Positions 6,684-15,342 of a stretch of DNA of 64,000 nt are shown piece after piece. Both the position numbers and the translations under genes were made by a program. Below the pieces are notes generated by a model, which saw nothing but the letters and a program-made list of their open reading frames with translations, made no database searches and had not been told where the DNA came from. The stretch covers positions 930,001 to 994,000 of the forward strand of contig CAVXCD010000001.1 in NCBI GenBank assembly GCA_963760225.1. The letters are read 5' to 3'. The DNA is from 13-2-20CM-66-19 sp963760225 (GTDB lineage Bacteria; Pseudomonadota; Gammaproteobacteria; Steroidobacterales; Steroidobacteraceae). Each line of letters opens with the position of its first letter. The first letter of the stretch is position 1.

Positions 6684-7930
6684 GCAGCACCCAACCACCC
6701 GCAGCCGGCGTGGGGCCGCCGCTGCAGACATCACCCGACACGGGTCTACGGGAGAAGACATCGCCAGGTGTTGGCCCACCGCTGAAGACATCACCTGGTG
6801 TGGGGCCGCCGCTGTGGCTCCTCCTCGAGTTGACCTACCGCTGCCCGCTGCACTGCGTGTTCTGCTACAACCCGACCGAATTTGCGCGCACCGGGGCGGA
6901 GCTCGGGACCAACGACTGGCTGCGCGTGCTGCGCGAGGCGCGCGCGCTCGGCGCGGTGCAGCTCGGGTTGTCGGGCGGTGAGCCGCTGGTGCGCGATGAC
7001 CTGGAGACGATCGTCGCCGAAGCCCATACCCTCGGCTTCTACAGCAACCTCATCACTTCCGGCATCGGCATGACTGAGGCGCGCATCGGCGCGCTCAAGC
7101 GGGCCGGGCTCGACCATATCCAGCTCTCCTTCCAGGACAGCACGCGCGAGATGAACGATTTTCTGAGCAGCACGCGCACCTTCGAGCTGAAGTCGAAGGT
7201 CGCAGCGCTCATCCGCGCGCACGACTACCCGATGGTGCTCAACGTCGTGCTGCATCGCCTGAACATCGATCACGTGGGCGAAATCCTCGAGATGGCGGAG
7301 ACCATGGGGGCGCAGTACGTCGAGCTCGCCAACACGCAGTACTACGGCTGGGCGTGGCTCAACCGCGCGCAGCTGCTGCCGAGCCGCGCACAGCTCGAGC
7401 GCGCGGAAAGCCTCACGCAGCGCTTCCGCGAGCGCGTCGCGGGAAAGATGCAGATCTATTTCGTGGTGCCCGACTACTTCGAGACGCGCCCCAAGCCGTG
7501 CATGAGCGGGCTGGGATCGGTGTTCCTCGCCGTGGCGCCCGACGGCACCGCCATGCCCTGTCACGCCGCGCGCATGCTGCCTGGACTCGAGCTGCCGAAC
7601 GTGCGCAGCGCGGACGTGCGCAGCATCTGGTACGACTCCAGCGCGTTCAACCGCTTCCGCGGCGATGCGTGGATGAAGGAACCCTGCCGCAGCTGCCCCG
7701 AGAAGCACAAGGACTTCGGCGGCTGCCGCTGCCAGGCGTACCTCCTGACGGGGGATATGGACAACGCCGACCCGGTCTGCGACCTGTCGCCGCACCACCA
7801 CCTGGTGACGGAAGCGGTGGCACGCGCCGCGGCCGGTGGTGCCGCCGGCGCGCTGCGCGAGCAGCCGCTGGTGTTTCGCGACCACCGCACCTCGATCCCG
7901 GTAGTGCCCGGCGCTGGCGGCCGGCCTTAG
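6680..7930 (+). CDS. pqqE: PqqE, radical SAM PqqA peptide cyclase, with a repeated N-terminal extension
   Basis: A 416-residue radical-SAM/SPASM enzyme that forms the Glu-Tyr carbon-carbon bond in PqqA. The SAM cluster ligands are C55-x3-C59-x2-C62 (TYRCPLHCVFCYNP); LSGGEPL is the SAM-binding GGE motif. The C-terminal SPASM cysteines appear in KPCMSGLG, PCHAAR, CRSCPE, GCRCQAY and PVCDLSPHH. Usual homologs start a few residues before LWLL-ELTYRCP; here about 40 extra residues precede it, made of repeats of GVGPPLxTSP encoded by a 30-base tandem repeat. Start ATG 6680 overlaps the pqqD stop. Confidence 0.94.
   Translation: MSSTQPPAAGVGPPLQTSPDTGLREKTSPGVGPPLKTSPGVGPPLWLLLELTYRCPLHCVFCYNPTEFARTGAELGTNDWLRVLREARALGAVQLGLSGGEPLVRDDLETIVAEAHTLGFYSNLITSGIGMTEARIGALKRAGLDHIQLSFQDSTREMNDFLSSTRTFELKSKVAALIRAHDYPMVLNVVLHRLNIDHVGEILEMAETMGAQYVELANTQYYGWAWLNRAQLLPSRAQLERAESLTQRFRERVAGKMQIYFVVPDYFETRPKPCMSGLGSVFLAVAPDGTAMPCHAARMLPGLELPNVRSADVRSIWYDSSAFNRFRGDAWMKEPCRSCPEKHKDFGGCRCQAYLLTGDMDNADPVCDLSPHHHLVTEAVARAAAGGAAGALREQPLVFRDHRTSIPVVPGAGGRP
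6707..6814 (+). repeat. 30-base tandem repeat (3.6 copies) inside the 5' end of pqqE
   Basis: Units at 6707-6736, 6737-6766 (degenerate), 6767-6796 and 6797-6814 (partial). The consensus begins GGTGTGGGGCCGCCGCTGAA and ends GACATCACCT. Thirty bases is ten codons, so the array keeps the frame and encodes GVGPPLxTSP decapeptides. Copies 1, 3 and 4 are close to identical, which suggests recent expansion. Confidence 0.85.
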
Positions 7931-7946
7931 AGCGCGGCGCACCGCC

Positions 7947-8477
7947 ATGGCCGTGCGCCGCGTACTGAGGATGGGCGAGCCACTATTGCGGCAGGTGGCC
8001 GCCGCGGTGACGCGCTTCGATGCGCAGCTTACCGCGCTGGTGGCCGACATGGACGACACCATGCGCGAGCTGAACGGCGCCGGCATCGCCGCCCCGCAGA
8101 TCGGCGTGAGCGCCCGCGTGGTCATCTTCGAGCTCAAGGACAATCCACGCTATCCCCATCTCGCCCCGGTTCCGTATACGGTGCTCGTCAATCCGCTTGT
8201 CACGCCGCTCGGGGCCGAGGAGGATGAAGGTTGGGAGGGGTGCCTGTCGGTGCCCGGGTTGCGCGGCCTGGTGCCGCGCTTTCGCCGCTTGCGCTACCAG
8301 GGCTTCGACATGCAAGGTGCGCCCATCGACCGCACGGTGGAGGGTTTCCATGCCCGCGTGGTGCAACACGAAGTGGATCACCTGGACGGCATCCTGTTTC
8401 CGCAGCGCGTGCGCGACCTGCGCAACTTCGGCTTCGAGGACGCGCTCGCCGGCCAGCTCACACCCATGCCGGACTGA
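7947..8477 (+). CDS. def: Peptide deformylase
   Basis: A 176-residue Fe/Zn hydrolase that removes the formyl group from nascent proteins. All three motifs are present: GAGIAAPQIG (44-53), EGCLS (97-101, metal ligand C99) and HEVDH (141-145, two His ligands and catalytic Glu). It begins 16 bases after pqqE on the same strand. It is not next to fmt, the common partner of the main def gene, so it may be a second copy; that cannot be decided here. Confidence 0.93.
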   Translation: MAVRRVLRMGEPLLRQVAAAVTRFDAQLTALVADMDDTMRELNGAGIAAPQIGVSARVVIFELKDNPRYPHLAPVPYTVLVNPLVTPLGAEEDEGWEGCLSVPGLRGLVPRFRRLRYQGFDMQGAPIDRTVEGFHARVVQHEVDHLDGILFPQRVRDLRNFGFEDALAGQLTPMPD

Positions 8478-8483
8478 GCTGCC

Positions 8484-8903
8484 ATGAAGGAGCGCGACAT
8501 CAGCCAGCGCGCCGCCGGAACCTTCGACGTGAAGGTCACGCCGCAGAAGCCCGACACGCAGATCGCGCGCGCGGCCAACCTCGGCCGCCTCACCATCGAC
8601 AAGCGCTTCCACGGCGACCTCGAAGGCATCAGCAAGGGTGAGATGCTGGCGACCCAAACCGAGGTGCCGGGCTCGGCGAGCTATGTCGCGCTCGAGCGCG
8701 TGACCGGCAAGCTCAACGGGCGCAGCGGCAGTTTCGTGCTGCAGCACAGCGCGACCATGACCCGGGGCACGCCGGTGTCATCGATCAGCGTCGTGCCTGA
8801 CTCCGGCAGCGGGGAGCTGAAGGGCTTGAGCGGCAGGATGACCATCACGGTCGCCGGCGACGGCGGCCATTCCTACGACTTCGAATTCCGGCTCGAATCC
8901 TAG
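8484..8903 (+). CDS. DUF3224 domain-containing protein
   Basis: A 139-residue soluble protein. The pattern AAGTFDVKVTPQ, LTIDKRFHGDLEG-SKGEML, YVALERVTGKLNGRSGSFVLQH and a terminal YDFEFRLES matches the DUF3224 family, a small beta-barrel related to the allene-oxide-cyclase-like fold. The catalytic function is unknown. It starts seven bases after the def stop, so it is probably cotranscribed, and its stop overlaps the end of the convergent GNAT gene by four bases. Confidence 0.75.
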   Translation: MKERDISQRAAGTFDVKVTPQKPDTQIARAANLGRLTIDKRFHGDLEGISKGEMLATQTEVPGSASYVALERVTGKLNGRSGSFVLQHSATMTRGTPVSSISVVPDSGSGELKGLSGRMTITVAGDGGHSYDFEFRLES

Positions 8904-9415
8904 CGCGGTGGCGGCGGCTCGCCGCCGCCGCGCACGTCGCGCGTCATGCGTAGCGCCGACTCCACGCCCTGGTAGTAGCCGGCGATCTCGCCGATCTCGC
9001 GGTAGCCGAGCGAGCGGTAGAAGGCGCACGCGGCCTCGTTGCTGGCGCGCAGCTCCAGGCCGATGACGAACGTACCGGCGGTGAGCGCCGTCTCCTCGAG
9101 CCAGCGCACCAGGCGCCGCGCGACACCGCGCCGGCGGTGGGCGGGAGCGACTGCCAGCAGGTTCAGATGCGCGACGTCCTCGGCGTAACGCATGATGGCG
9201 AAGCCGGCGAGCTCGAGTCCGGCGCGTGCAGTGAGCACCACGCTGTCGGCATTGCGCACGTGCCAGGCGATGCGTGCGGCACCCCACGCCGGCCGCAGAC
9301 CCGCCTCCACCAGCTGCCGCGACATCGCAGCCAGCTGCGCGGCGTCGGTGACGCGCGCCGGTGCGAGCCGATAGACATGCAGGCCGCCGAGCATAGCTTT
9401 GTGCGCGACTCGCAC
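8900..9415 (-). CDS. GNAT-family N-acetyltransferase (RimI-like)
   Basis: A 171-residue acetyl-CoA-dependent acetyltransferase. Motif A LLAVAPAHRRRGVARRLVRWLEE carries the acetyl-CoA-binding R/Q-x2-G-x-G/A loop, and NEAACAFYRSLGYREIGEIAGYY is the typical RimI-like C-terminal block. The substrate is unknown; RimI-type enzymes acetylate protein N-termini. The start is taken as GTG 9415 because AGGTGG precedes it; an ATG seven codons later is an alternative. Confidence 0.8.
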   Translation of the reverse strand: MRVAHKAMLGGLHVYRLAPARVTDAAQLAAMSRQLVEAGLRPAWGAARIAWHVRNADSVVLTARAGLELAGFAIMRYAEDVAHLNLLAVAPAHRRRGVARRLVRWLEETALTAGTFVIGLELRASNEAACAFYRSLGYREIGEIAGYYQGVESALRMTRDVRGGGEPPPPR

Positions 9416-9475
9416 CTCGCCACCTGAAAACCTCCGCCAGCATCTCGCGCTCCCGGCAGCGGCGCAAGCGTGCTT

Positions 9476-10198
9476 TCAGGCGAGGGTGTGGAACACCTTT
9501 TGCACGTCCTCGTCCTGCTCGAGCCGGTCGATTACGGTGAGTGCCTCGGTCGCCTGGTTTTCCGGCAGCTCGGTGGGAACCGTGCAGATGTACTCGTGCT
9601 CGGCCGACAGCGGCGTCAGGCCGCGCGCCTCCAGCGCCCCCTGCAGGCGGCCGAAGTCGGCAAAGGCGCAGCGAATTACCAGCTGCGGTTCGCCCTTCTC
9701 GCCGCTGCTCTCACCCATCTCCTCGAGGCCGTGATCGATCAGGTACAGCTCGAGGTCGTCCTGGTCCAGCCCTTCCGGGCTCAGGCGGAACACGCCCATC
9801 TTGCGGAACAGGAAGCTGACGCTGCCACTGGTGGCGAGGTTGCCGCCGCCGTTGGTGATGATGTTGCGCACCGCCGCCACGGTGCGTGTCGGGTTGTCGG
9901 TCGCGGTCTCCACCAGCAGCGCCACGCCGTGGGGCGCGTAGCCTTCGTACAGCACCTGCTGGTAGTTGGCCGCGTCGCGGCCGGAGGCACGCTTGATGGC
10001 GGCCTCGATCTTGTCCTTCGGCATGTTGACTGCGCGCGCGTTCTGGATGGTTCGCCGCAGCGTCGGGTTGGAAGCCGGGTCGGAGCCGCCCGACTTCACC
10101 GCCATGGTGATGTCCTTGGCGATGCGCGCGAACTGCTTGGCCATGCGGTTCCAGCGCGCGAACATCGTGTGCTTGCGGACTTCGAAGATGCGCCCCAT
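9476..10198 (-). CDS. YebC/PmpR-family (TACO1-like) translation or transcription factor
   Basis: A 240-residue protein starting MGRIFEVRKHTMFARWNRMAKQF, a variant N-terminus of the YebC/TACO1 family. NMPKDKIEAAIKRASG, YEGYAPHGVALLVE, TDNPTRTVAAVRNIITNGGGNLATSGSVSF and FRKMGVF are classical blocks. Members were described as DNA-binding regulators, and more recently as ribosome-associated factors that help translate difficult proline stretches. An in-frame ATG three codons upstream (10207) is also possible. It stands alone on the minus strand. Confidence 0.88.
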   Translation of the reverse strand: MGRIFEVRKHTMFARWNRMAKQFARIAKDITMAVKSGGSDPASNPTLRRTIQNARAVNMPKDKIEAAIKRASGRDAANYQQVLYEGYAPHGVALLVETATDNPTRTVAAVRNIITNGGGNLATSGSVSFLFRKMGVFRLSPEGLDQDDLELYLIDHGLEEMGESSGEKGEPQLVIRCAFADFGRLQGALEARGLTPLSAEHEYICTVPTELPENQATEALTVIDRLEQDEDVQKVFHTLA

Positions 10199-10298
10199 GC
10201 GGGGCATGGTGCCCGAACGGCAGGGGGGTGCGCCAGCGAGGCGCGTGACGGTGGGCGCTGAACGCCGCGTCGCCGTCAGTGGCGACGGCGCGGGATGT

Positions 10299-11417
10299 CT
10301 ACGCGAGCTGCGCCTGCAGCAGGCGCATGCGGCGCAGCTGCAGCGAGAGGCTGCGCTCGATGTCGCGCAGACGGCTCTGCAGGTCAGCCTTTTTCTCGAC
10401 CAGCCACTGCTCCTTGAGGCGCGCCCAGTCGGCGAGCGCCGCGAGGAAATTCTCGTACTCCTGCGCGAGGCGCGCCCGCAGCTGCTCGATGTGCGAGTGG
10501 CCGGGCAAGCCGGCGAGGCACAGCTGCACGCGCGTGAACTGCATGGCGAGCAGCGCGCGCTGGATCTGGAACGTCGGCGTGCGCTTCAGGCGGCGCGTAA
10601 GGCCGAGCGGCTGCAGCATGGCGATCAGCCACTTGGTGGGATCCCACTGCCACCAGCGCACGCCGTTGCGGTAATCGTGGGCGAACATGTGGTGGAAGTT
10701 GTGGTAGCCCTCGCCGTAGGTGAGCACGGCGATTACCGGGTTGTCGCGCGCGGTGTTGTCCTCGGTGTAAGGGCGGATGCCCCACATGTGGGCCAGCGAG
10801 TTGATGAAGAAGGTGATGTGGTGGCTCCACACCAGGCGCAGCACGCCGGCGAGGATCAGCATGCCCCACAGATCGTGGAACAGCAGCCCGGCGAGCAGCG
10901 GCAGCCCTAAGTTGGTGGCCAATGCGAGCGGCAGGTAGTAACGGTGCTGGAACGCCAGCATCGGGTCCTTCCTGAGGTCGGGGATGTTGCTGAAGTCGTT
11001 CTTGCCGCTCGGGTACTCGCGCAGCATCCAGCCGATGTGCGAGAACCAGAACCCGCGCCGGGCCGAGTAGGGGTCAAGGTCGACATCATCGACGTGCACG
11101 TGATGCCGGCGGTGCCCGCTGCACCAGACCAATGCGCTGTTCTGCAGCGCCATGGTGCCGAATAACAGGTAGCACAGCCGCAGCGACCAGTGCGCCTCGT
11201 AGGTGCGGTGCGCCCACAGCCGGTGGTAGCCGGCGGTGACCGCCATGCCGTTCGCGCCCACGAACAGCACGAAGACCACCCAGTCCGCGGTCGAGAATCC
11301 GTGCGTGAGCCCGTACCACGGCACGAGGATCAGCGCGGCCAGCGAGGTGAGCGTGAACATCAGTACGTTCACCCAGATGAGCGGGGCTTGCTCGGTACGG
11401 GGCTGCTGGTCGTTCAT
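10299..11417 (-). CDS. Membrane acyl-CoA/acyl-lipid delta-9 fatty acid desaturase
   Basis: A 372-residue integral membrane di-iron desaturase that introduces a double bond into fatty acyl chains. The three histidine boxes are present: HRLWAH, HRRHHVHVD and YHNFHHMFAHD. Four hydrophobic segments flank them, near the N-terminus and around FHDLWGMLILAGVL. The last 60 residues form a charged heptad-rich coiled coil that many family members lack. Start ATG 11417 is chosen (MNDQQPRTEQ); a GTG 16 codons upstream is less likely. Confidence 0.9.
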   Translation of the reverse strand: MNDQQPRTEQAPLIWVNVLMFTLTSLAALILVPWYGLTHGFSTADWVVFVLFVGANGMAVTAGYHRLWAHRTYEAHWSLRLCYLLFGTMALQNSALVWCSGHRRHHVHVDDVDLDPYSARRGFWFSHIGWMLREYPSGKNDFSNIPDLRKDPMLAFQHRYYLPLALATNLGLPLLAGLLFHDLWGMLILAGVLRLVWSHHITFFINSLAHMWGIRPYTEDNTARDNPVIAVLTYGEGYHNFHHMFAHDYRNGVRWWQWDPTKWLIAMLQPLGLTRRLKRTPTFQIQRALLAMQFTRVQLCLAGLPGHSHIEQLRARLAQEYENFLAALADWARLKEQWLVEKKADLQSRLRDIERSLSLQLRRMRLLQAQLA

Positions 11418-11464
11418 GCGGGTATTTGCGGCTCTATATCGCGTCAGGGCGCGGTAACTTAGCA

Positions 11465-11559
11465 CGCCTTAAGGGCCGAAGTGGGACTTGCGTCGTCTTT
11501 GCGCGCCCCGCAGCGCCCCCGTGGGGCCTTTGCAGCGCCCCGGCGCGGCGTTTAAGGCG
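11465..11559. other. Intergenic inverted repeat CGCCTTAA / TTAAGGCG with inner GC hairpin
   Basis: CGCCTTAA (11465-11472) and TTAAGGCG (11552-11559) are perfect reverse complements. Between them lies a CCCC-GT-GGGG hairpin. The element sits upstream of the desaturase and 28 bases past the stop of the outer-membrane protein gene, both on the minus strand. It has no T-run on either strand; a weak terminator or a regulatory fold are the options. Confidence 0.25.
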
Positions 11560-11586
11560 CACGCCGCCCACGCAGCTGCGCGCATT

Positions 11587-13458
11587 TCAGAACTTGACCA
11601 TGACCCCGGCGCCCCACACGACCTCGCGCGTGCGCAGATCCGGGTACCAGACCCCGCCCTCGTTGGCGCACACGTCGGCAGCCGCGGCGCTGCCGTTGTT
11701 GCACACCAGGCTCGCCGGGGCGCCGTTGTTACCGGTGGGTGGCGTCACGCCGCCGGCTCCCGACCAGTAGGGAACGTCCGAGTGGCGGAACGTGACCTCC
11801 GTCCACCACGTGAGCCAGGTCTTGGGCATGTACTGGAAATTGAGCTGCGTGTCCCACTGGTAGAGCTTCTGTCCGGGGTTCTCGGTGAAATACGGCGTGC
11901 CGCTCACGGCGGTGGCGCCGTTGATGGGCGGCAACAGCGCCAGGTAGCGTCCGGGGTTGTTCATGAAGCCGCCGCCGAGCGTTACCGCATAGAGATCGTG
12001 ATCGAACCAGGTGCGGTCGTAGAGCATCAGCCCGAAGAAGCTCTCCTTGTTGGGCCCGTGCGAGCAGTGCACGCCGCCGCCGTATTCGCACCCCAGGTCC
12101 CAGGTGAAGGACGTCGCCATCTTCGATATGCCTGCGCCCGTGCCGGCGCCGTCCTTGGCGTCGTAGTATTTCCACTCGATGCTGTCGTCCTCGTGCACAC
12201 GCGTGACGTTGGCATAATTGACGTACGTGCCGTTGGGATTGGGCGCACCCGTCGCCGCGTTGGGATTGCCACCGTTGGCGGGGTAGCCGCTGCCGCTGGC
12301 GAGATTGTCCTGACCGATGCTGTAGCTGTTGAGCACCAGCCGGAACCAGTCGTTCGGGATCCACAGGATCTGGCCGCCGACGCCCGGATGGCTGTTGTAC
12401 TTGGCATAGGACTGCCAGCCGTTGATCAGCCAGGGCTCGATCTTCAGGGTCTGGGTCGGGAACCATTGCACGCGCAGCCCGTTGAAGAACCACGGCGTGT
12501 TGGACGACACGAACGAGGGCTGGTAGGTCCAGTTGTCGAAGTTGTAGTAACTGAACAGGCCGATGTACGAGAGGAAGATGCCGGCGTCGACGTTCAGCCC
12601 GTGATTCACGTCCCAGTGATAGCCGGCGTTGGCTTCGGAAAGGTATTTGTAAGCGCCCTGCAGGTCCCACTCGCCGACGCCGAGGCTCGCGTCGTTGCGC
12701 GGGGTGGTGACCGAATACAGGCCCATCATCGACAGGAAGCGTGCCTGCACGCCGTCCCAGTGGAAGTTGCCGCCGAAGCTCACCTGCTCGATCTGGAACT
12801 CGCCCGAGCGAAACTCCTCGGTCGAGCCGACGATGGTGTGATCGACCGGGTGATTGAAGTCCTGCAGGTAGTTCACATCGAAGCGGATCTCCGGCGTGAA
12901 GAATTTCGTGTCGAATATCGGCGTGGTGGCGCGCCCGGCGCCGTTCGCCCAGCCCAGATCACCGACCGCGAACGGCGTCTGGGTATCGACGGCCGGAGCA
13001 GGCGCGGGCGCCTGCAGCGCTTCGGGCACGATCTTGGCGACTTGCTGCGCGACCATCTGCGCAAGCGTCGCGGGCGCGGCTGTGGGAGCAGCAGCTGGCG
13101 CCGGAGCCGCCGGGGCCGCAACGTTCATCACCAGGTCATGGCGCGTGGCCTTGCCGGAGGTCACCGCCAATGACTGCGCGGTGACCGGCGGGGCGCCCGC
13201 GAGCTCCGCGGTCACGGACCACGCGCCCGGCGGCAGGTCGGCGAACGAATAGACGCCGTCGCTGCCGGAGACGGTTGCGCGAATGCCGTTGCCGTCGGTG
13301 CGCACCGCGGTGACGGTGGCACGCGCGACCGGCGCGCCGGCGGCGTTGGTCACCACGCCGACGATCGCGCCGAGCTCCGCCGCGAAAGCCGCCGGCAACA
13401 GCAGCGCGCCGGCGAGCGTAACGAGCAGCATTTTCTGCAGGTATCGCGGCATTCGCAT
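11587..13458 (-). CDS. Outer-membrane beta-barrel protein with N-terminal carboxypeptidase-regulatory-like domain
   Basis: A 623-residue exported protein. The signal peptide is about residues 1-26 (LLVTLAGALLLPAAFAAE). One carboxypeptidase-regulatory-like beta-sandwich follows (GAIVGVVTNAAGAPVARATVTAV, GVYSFADLPPGAWSV), then a Pro/Ala linker (about 115-150). A long region of alternating aromatic strands ends in a terminal Phe (GAGVMVKF), as in outer-membrane barrels. No TonB plug is visible. Segments such as NSHPGVGGQILWIPNDWFRLVLNSY suggest a porin-like barrel. AGAGGTA precedes the ATG. The ligand is unknown. Confidence 0.7.
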   Translation of the reverse strand: MRMPRYLQKMLLVTLAGALLLPAAFAAELGAIVGVVTNAAGAPVARATVTAVRTDGNGIRATVSGSDGVYSFADLPPGAWSVTAELAGAPPVTAQSLAVTSGKATRHDLVMNVAAPAAPAPAAAPTAAPATLAQMVAQQVAKIVPEALQAPAPAPAVDTQTPFAVGDLGWANGAGRATTPIFDTKFFTPEIRFDVNYLQDFNHPVDHTIVGSTEEFRSGEFQIEQVSFGGNFHWDGVQARFLSMMGLYSVTTPRNDASLGVGEWDLQGAYKYLSEANAGYHWDVNHGLNVDAGIFLSYIGLFSYYNFDNWTYQPSFVSSNTPWFFNGLRVQWFPTQTLKIEPWLINGWQSYAKYNSHPGVGGQILWIPNDWFRLVLNSYSIGQDNLASGSGYPANGGNPNAATGAPNPNGTYVNYANVTRVHEDDSIEWKYYDAKDGAGTGAGISKMATSFTWDLGCEYGGGVHCSHGPNKESFFGLMLYDRTWFDHDLYAVTLGGGFMNNPGRYLALLPPINGATAVSGTPYFTENPGQKLYQWDTQLNFQYMPKTWLTWWTEVTFRHSDVPYWSGAGGVTPPTGNNGAPASLVCNNGSAAAADVCANEGGVWYPDLRTREVVWGAGVMVKF

Positions 13459-13631
13459 GGAGTCGTACCTCTATAACACGCAGCGCCGGCCCAGGTCCGG
13501 CGGACCGCCCATCGTACGCAGCGACGCCACTGCCGCCAGACCAAATGGCGTTAAGAAATTCCACGCGGCCGCGCGGGCCGACAGCAGCAGCTGTGTTAAC
13601 TTTGCCGACCGTCCGGGAAGTGGGAGTGTCC

Positions 13632-15323
13632 ATGAGTGCAATTCGCAGACCGGCGCCGCGTTGTGCTCTGGCCGGTGCGCTGGCCCTGGGCCTGGGGACT
13701 CTCGCCGGCGCGCAAACTGCGCCCGTGCCGCCGGCAGTCGAGAAGGCCGCAGGCGCTTACATCACCCGTGCGGCGCTCGAAGCGCCGATCCGCTTTCTCT
13801 CCTCGGATCTGCTCGAGGGCCGCGGCCCGGCCACGCGCGCTGATCAGTTGGTGCGGCTGTACCTGCAGACCCGGCTCGAGGGCATGGGACTGCAGCCCGC
13901 ATTCGCCGGCGGCGAGTGGCAGCAGCCCTTCGATATCGTCGGCATCAAGTCGGCCTTCCCGGCGACCTGGAGCTTCGCGGGCAAGAGCGGGCACGTCGAT
14001 CTTGCCTGGCGCGCGGACTACATCGCCGCCAGCGGTCTGCAGACCGACAAGGTCGCGGTCAGCGATGCCGAGCTGGTATTCGTCGGCTACGGCATTCAGG
14101 CGCCGGAGTATCAGTGGGACGACTTCAAGGGCGCGGATCTCGCCGGCAAGATCCTGGTGGTGATGAACAACGACCCGGACTGGGATCCGCACCTGTTCGC
14201 CGGCAAGCGCCGCCTGTACTACGGGCGCTGGGATTACAAGTACGAGAGCGCGGCGCGCCAGGGCGCCGCCGGCGCCATCATCATCCATACCACGCCGTCG
14301 GCCGGCTACCCCTGGCAGGTGGTACAGAGCTCCTGGGGCGGCGAGCAATTCGCGCTGCCCGCAGGTGACGAGCCGCGCCTGCACGTCAAGGCCTGGGCCA
14401 CCGAGGATGCGGTGCGGCGCCTGGCGCAGGCCGGCGGCTACGACCTCGAGCAGCTGCGCGCCGCCGCCCGCTCGCGCGACTTCAAGCCGGTGCCGCTCGG
14501 GGTGCGCACCTCGCTCAGCTTCACCAACACGCTCTCGCGCGGGCAGACCGCCAACGTCGGCGGCGTGTTGCCGGGGAGCGATCCGCGGCTGGCGGCGCAA
14601 CTCGTGGTGCTGTCGGCCCACCACGATCATTTCGGTATCGGCGAGCCGGACGCCAGCGGCGATCGCATCTATCACGGCGCCGTCGACAACGCTTCCGGCT
14701 GCGCGCAGGTGCTCGCCATCACGCGCGCGCTCGCGGCGCTGCCGCAGCGGCCGCGCCGTGCGGTGCTGGCGCTGTTCGTCGCCGCCGAGGAGCGCGGGCT
14801 GCTCGGCTCGATGTACTACGCCGAGCACCCGTCGGTGCCCGCCGGAAGGATCGCGGCGGACATCAACATCGACGGCGGCAACATCTTCGGCCGCACGCGC
14901 GATGCGACGCTGATCAGCATGGGCAAGTCCTCGCTCGATGACATCGCGGCGCGCGTCGCGCAGTCACAAGGGCGGATGCTCAAGCCCGACCAGTTCCCCG
15001 ACCGCGGCTACTATTATCGCTCCGACCAGTTCTCGTTCGCCAAGGTGGGGGTGCCGGCACTGTACTTCAGCGACGGCACGGACTTCATCGGCCGCCCTTC
15101 CGGGTGGGGCCGCCAGCAGATCGAGGAGTGGGAGCTGAAGAAGTACCATCAGCCCGCCGACAAGCTCGATGGCAGCTGGAATTTCGACGGCATGATCCAG
15201 GACGCGCAGCTCGATATGCTCTCGGCCTGGCTCATCGCGCAGGCGGACGCCCTGCCGGCGTGGAAGCCCGGCGATGAGTTCGAGGCGGCACGCAAGCGCG
15301 CGCTGGCCGCACTGAGCCATTAG
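13632..15323 (+). CDS. Exported M28-family zinc metallopeptidase
   Basis: A 563-residue enzyme with a signal peptide (ALAGALALGLGTLAGA, about residues 10-26). The M28 zinc-ligand order is visible: AHHDHFG, VDNASGC, catalytic EE in AAEERGLLGS, NIDGGN and the final His in KKYHQPADK. A PA-like insert lies between residues about 130 and 270. The family removes N-terminal amino acids from peptides in the periplasm or outside the cell. I chose ATG 13632, directly before the signal peptide, over an ATG 29 codons upstream. The next gene starts 20 bases downstream. Confidence 0.9.
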   Translation: MSAIRRPAPRCALAGALALGLGTLAGAQTAPVPPAVEKAAGAYITRAALEAPIRFLSSDLLEGRGPATRADQLVRLYLQTRLEGMGLQPAFAGGEWQQPFDIVGIKSAFPATWSFAGKSGHVDLAWRADYIAASGLQTDKVAVSDAELVFVGYGIQAPEYQWDDFKGADLAGKILVVMNNDPDWDPHLFAGKRRLYYGRWDYKYESAARQGAAGAIIIHTTPSAGYPWQVVQSSWGGEQFALPAGDEPRLHVKAWATEDAVRRLAQAGGYDLEQLRAAARSRDFKPVPLGVRTSLSFTNTLSRGQTANVGGVLPGSDPRLAAQLVVLSAHHDHFGIGEPDASGDRIYHGAVDNASGCAQVLAITRALAALPQRPRRAVLALFVAAEERGLLGSMYYAEHPSVPAGRIAADINIDGGNIFGRTRDATLISMGKSSLDDIAARVAQSQGRMLKPDQFPDRGYYYRSDQFSFAKVGVPALYFSDGTDFIGRPSGWGRQQIEEWELKKYHQPADKLDGSWNFDGMIQDAQLDMLSAWLIAQADALPAWKPGDEFEAARKRALAALSH

Positions 15324-15342
15324 CCTTCGGGGAGGGCAGCCC

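Noticed and set aside
9423..9480. CCTGAAA ... TTTCAGG inverted repeat after the YebC-family gene as a terminator
   Set aside because: The 7-bp arms are 44 bases apart with no T-run and one arm lies in the coding region; chance is likely.
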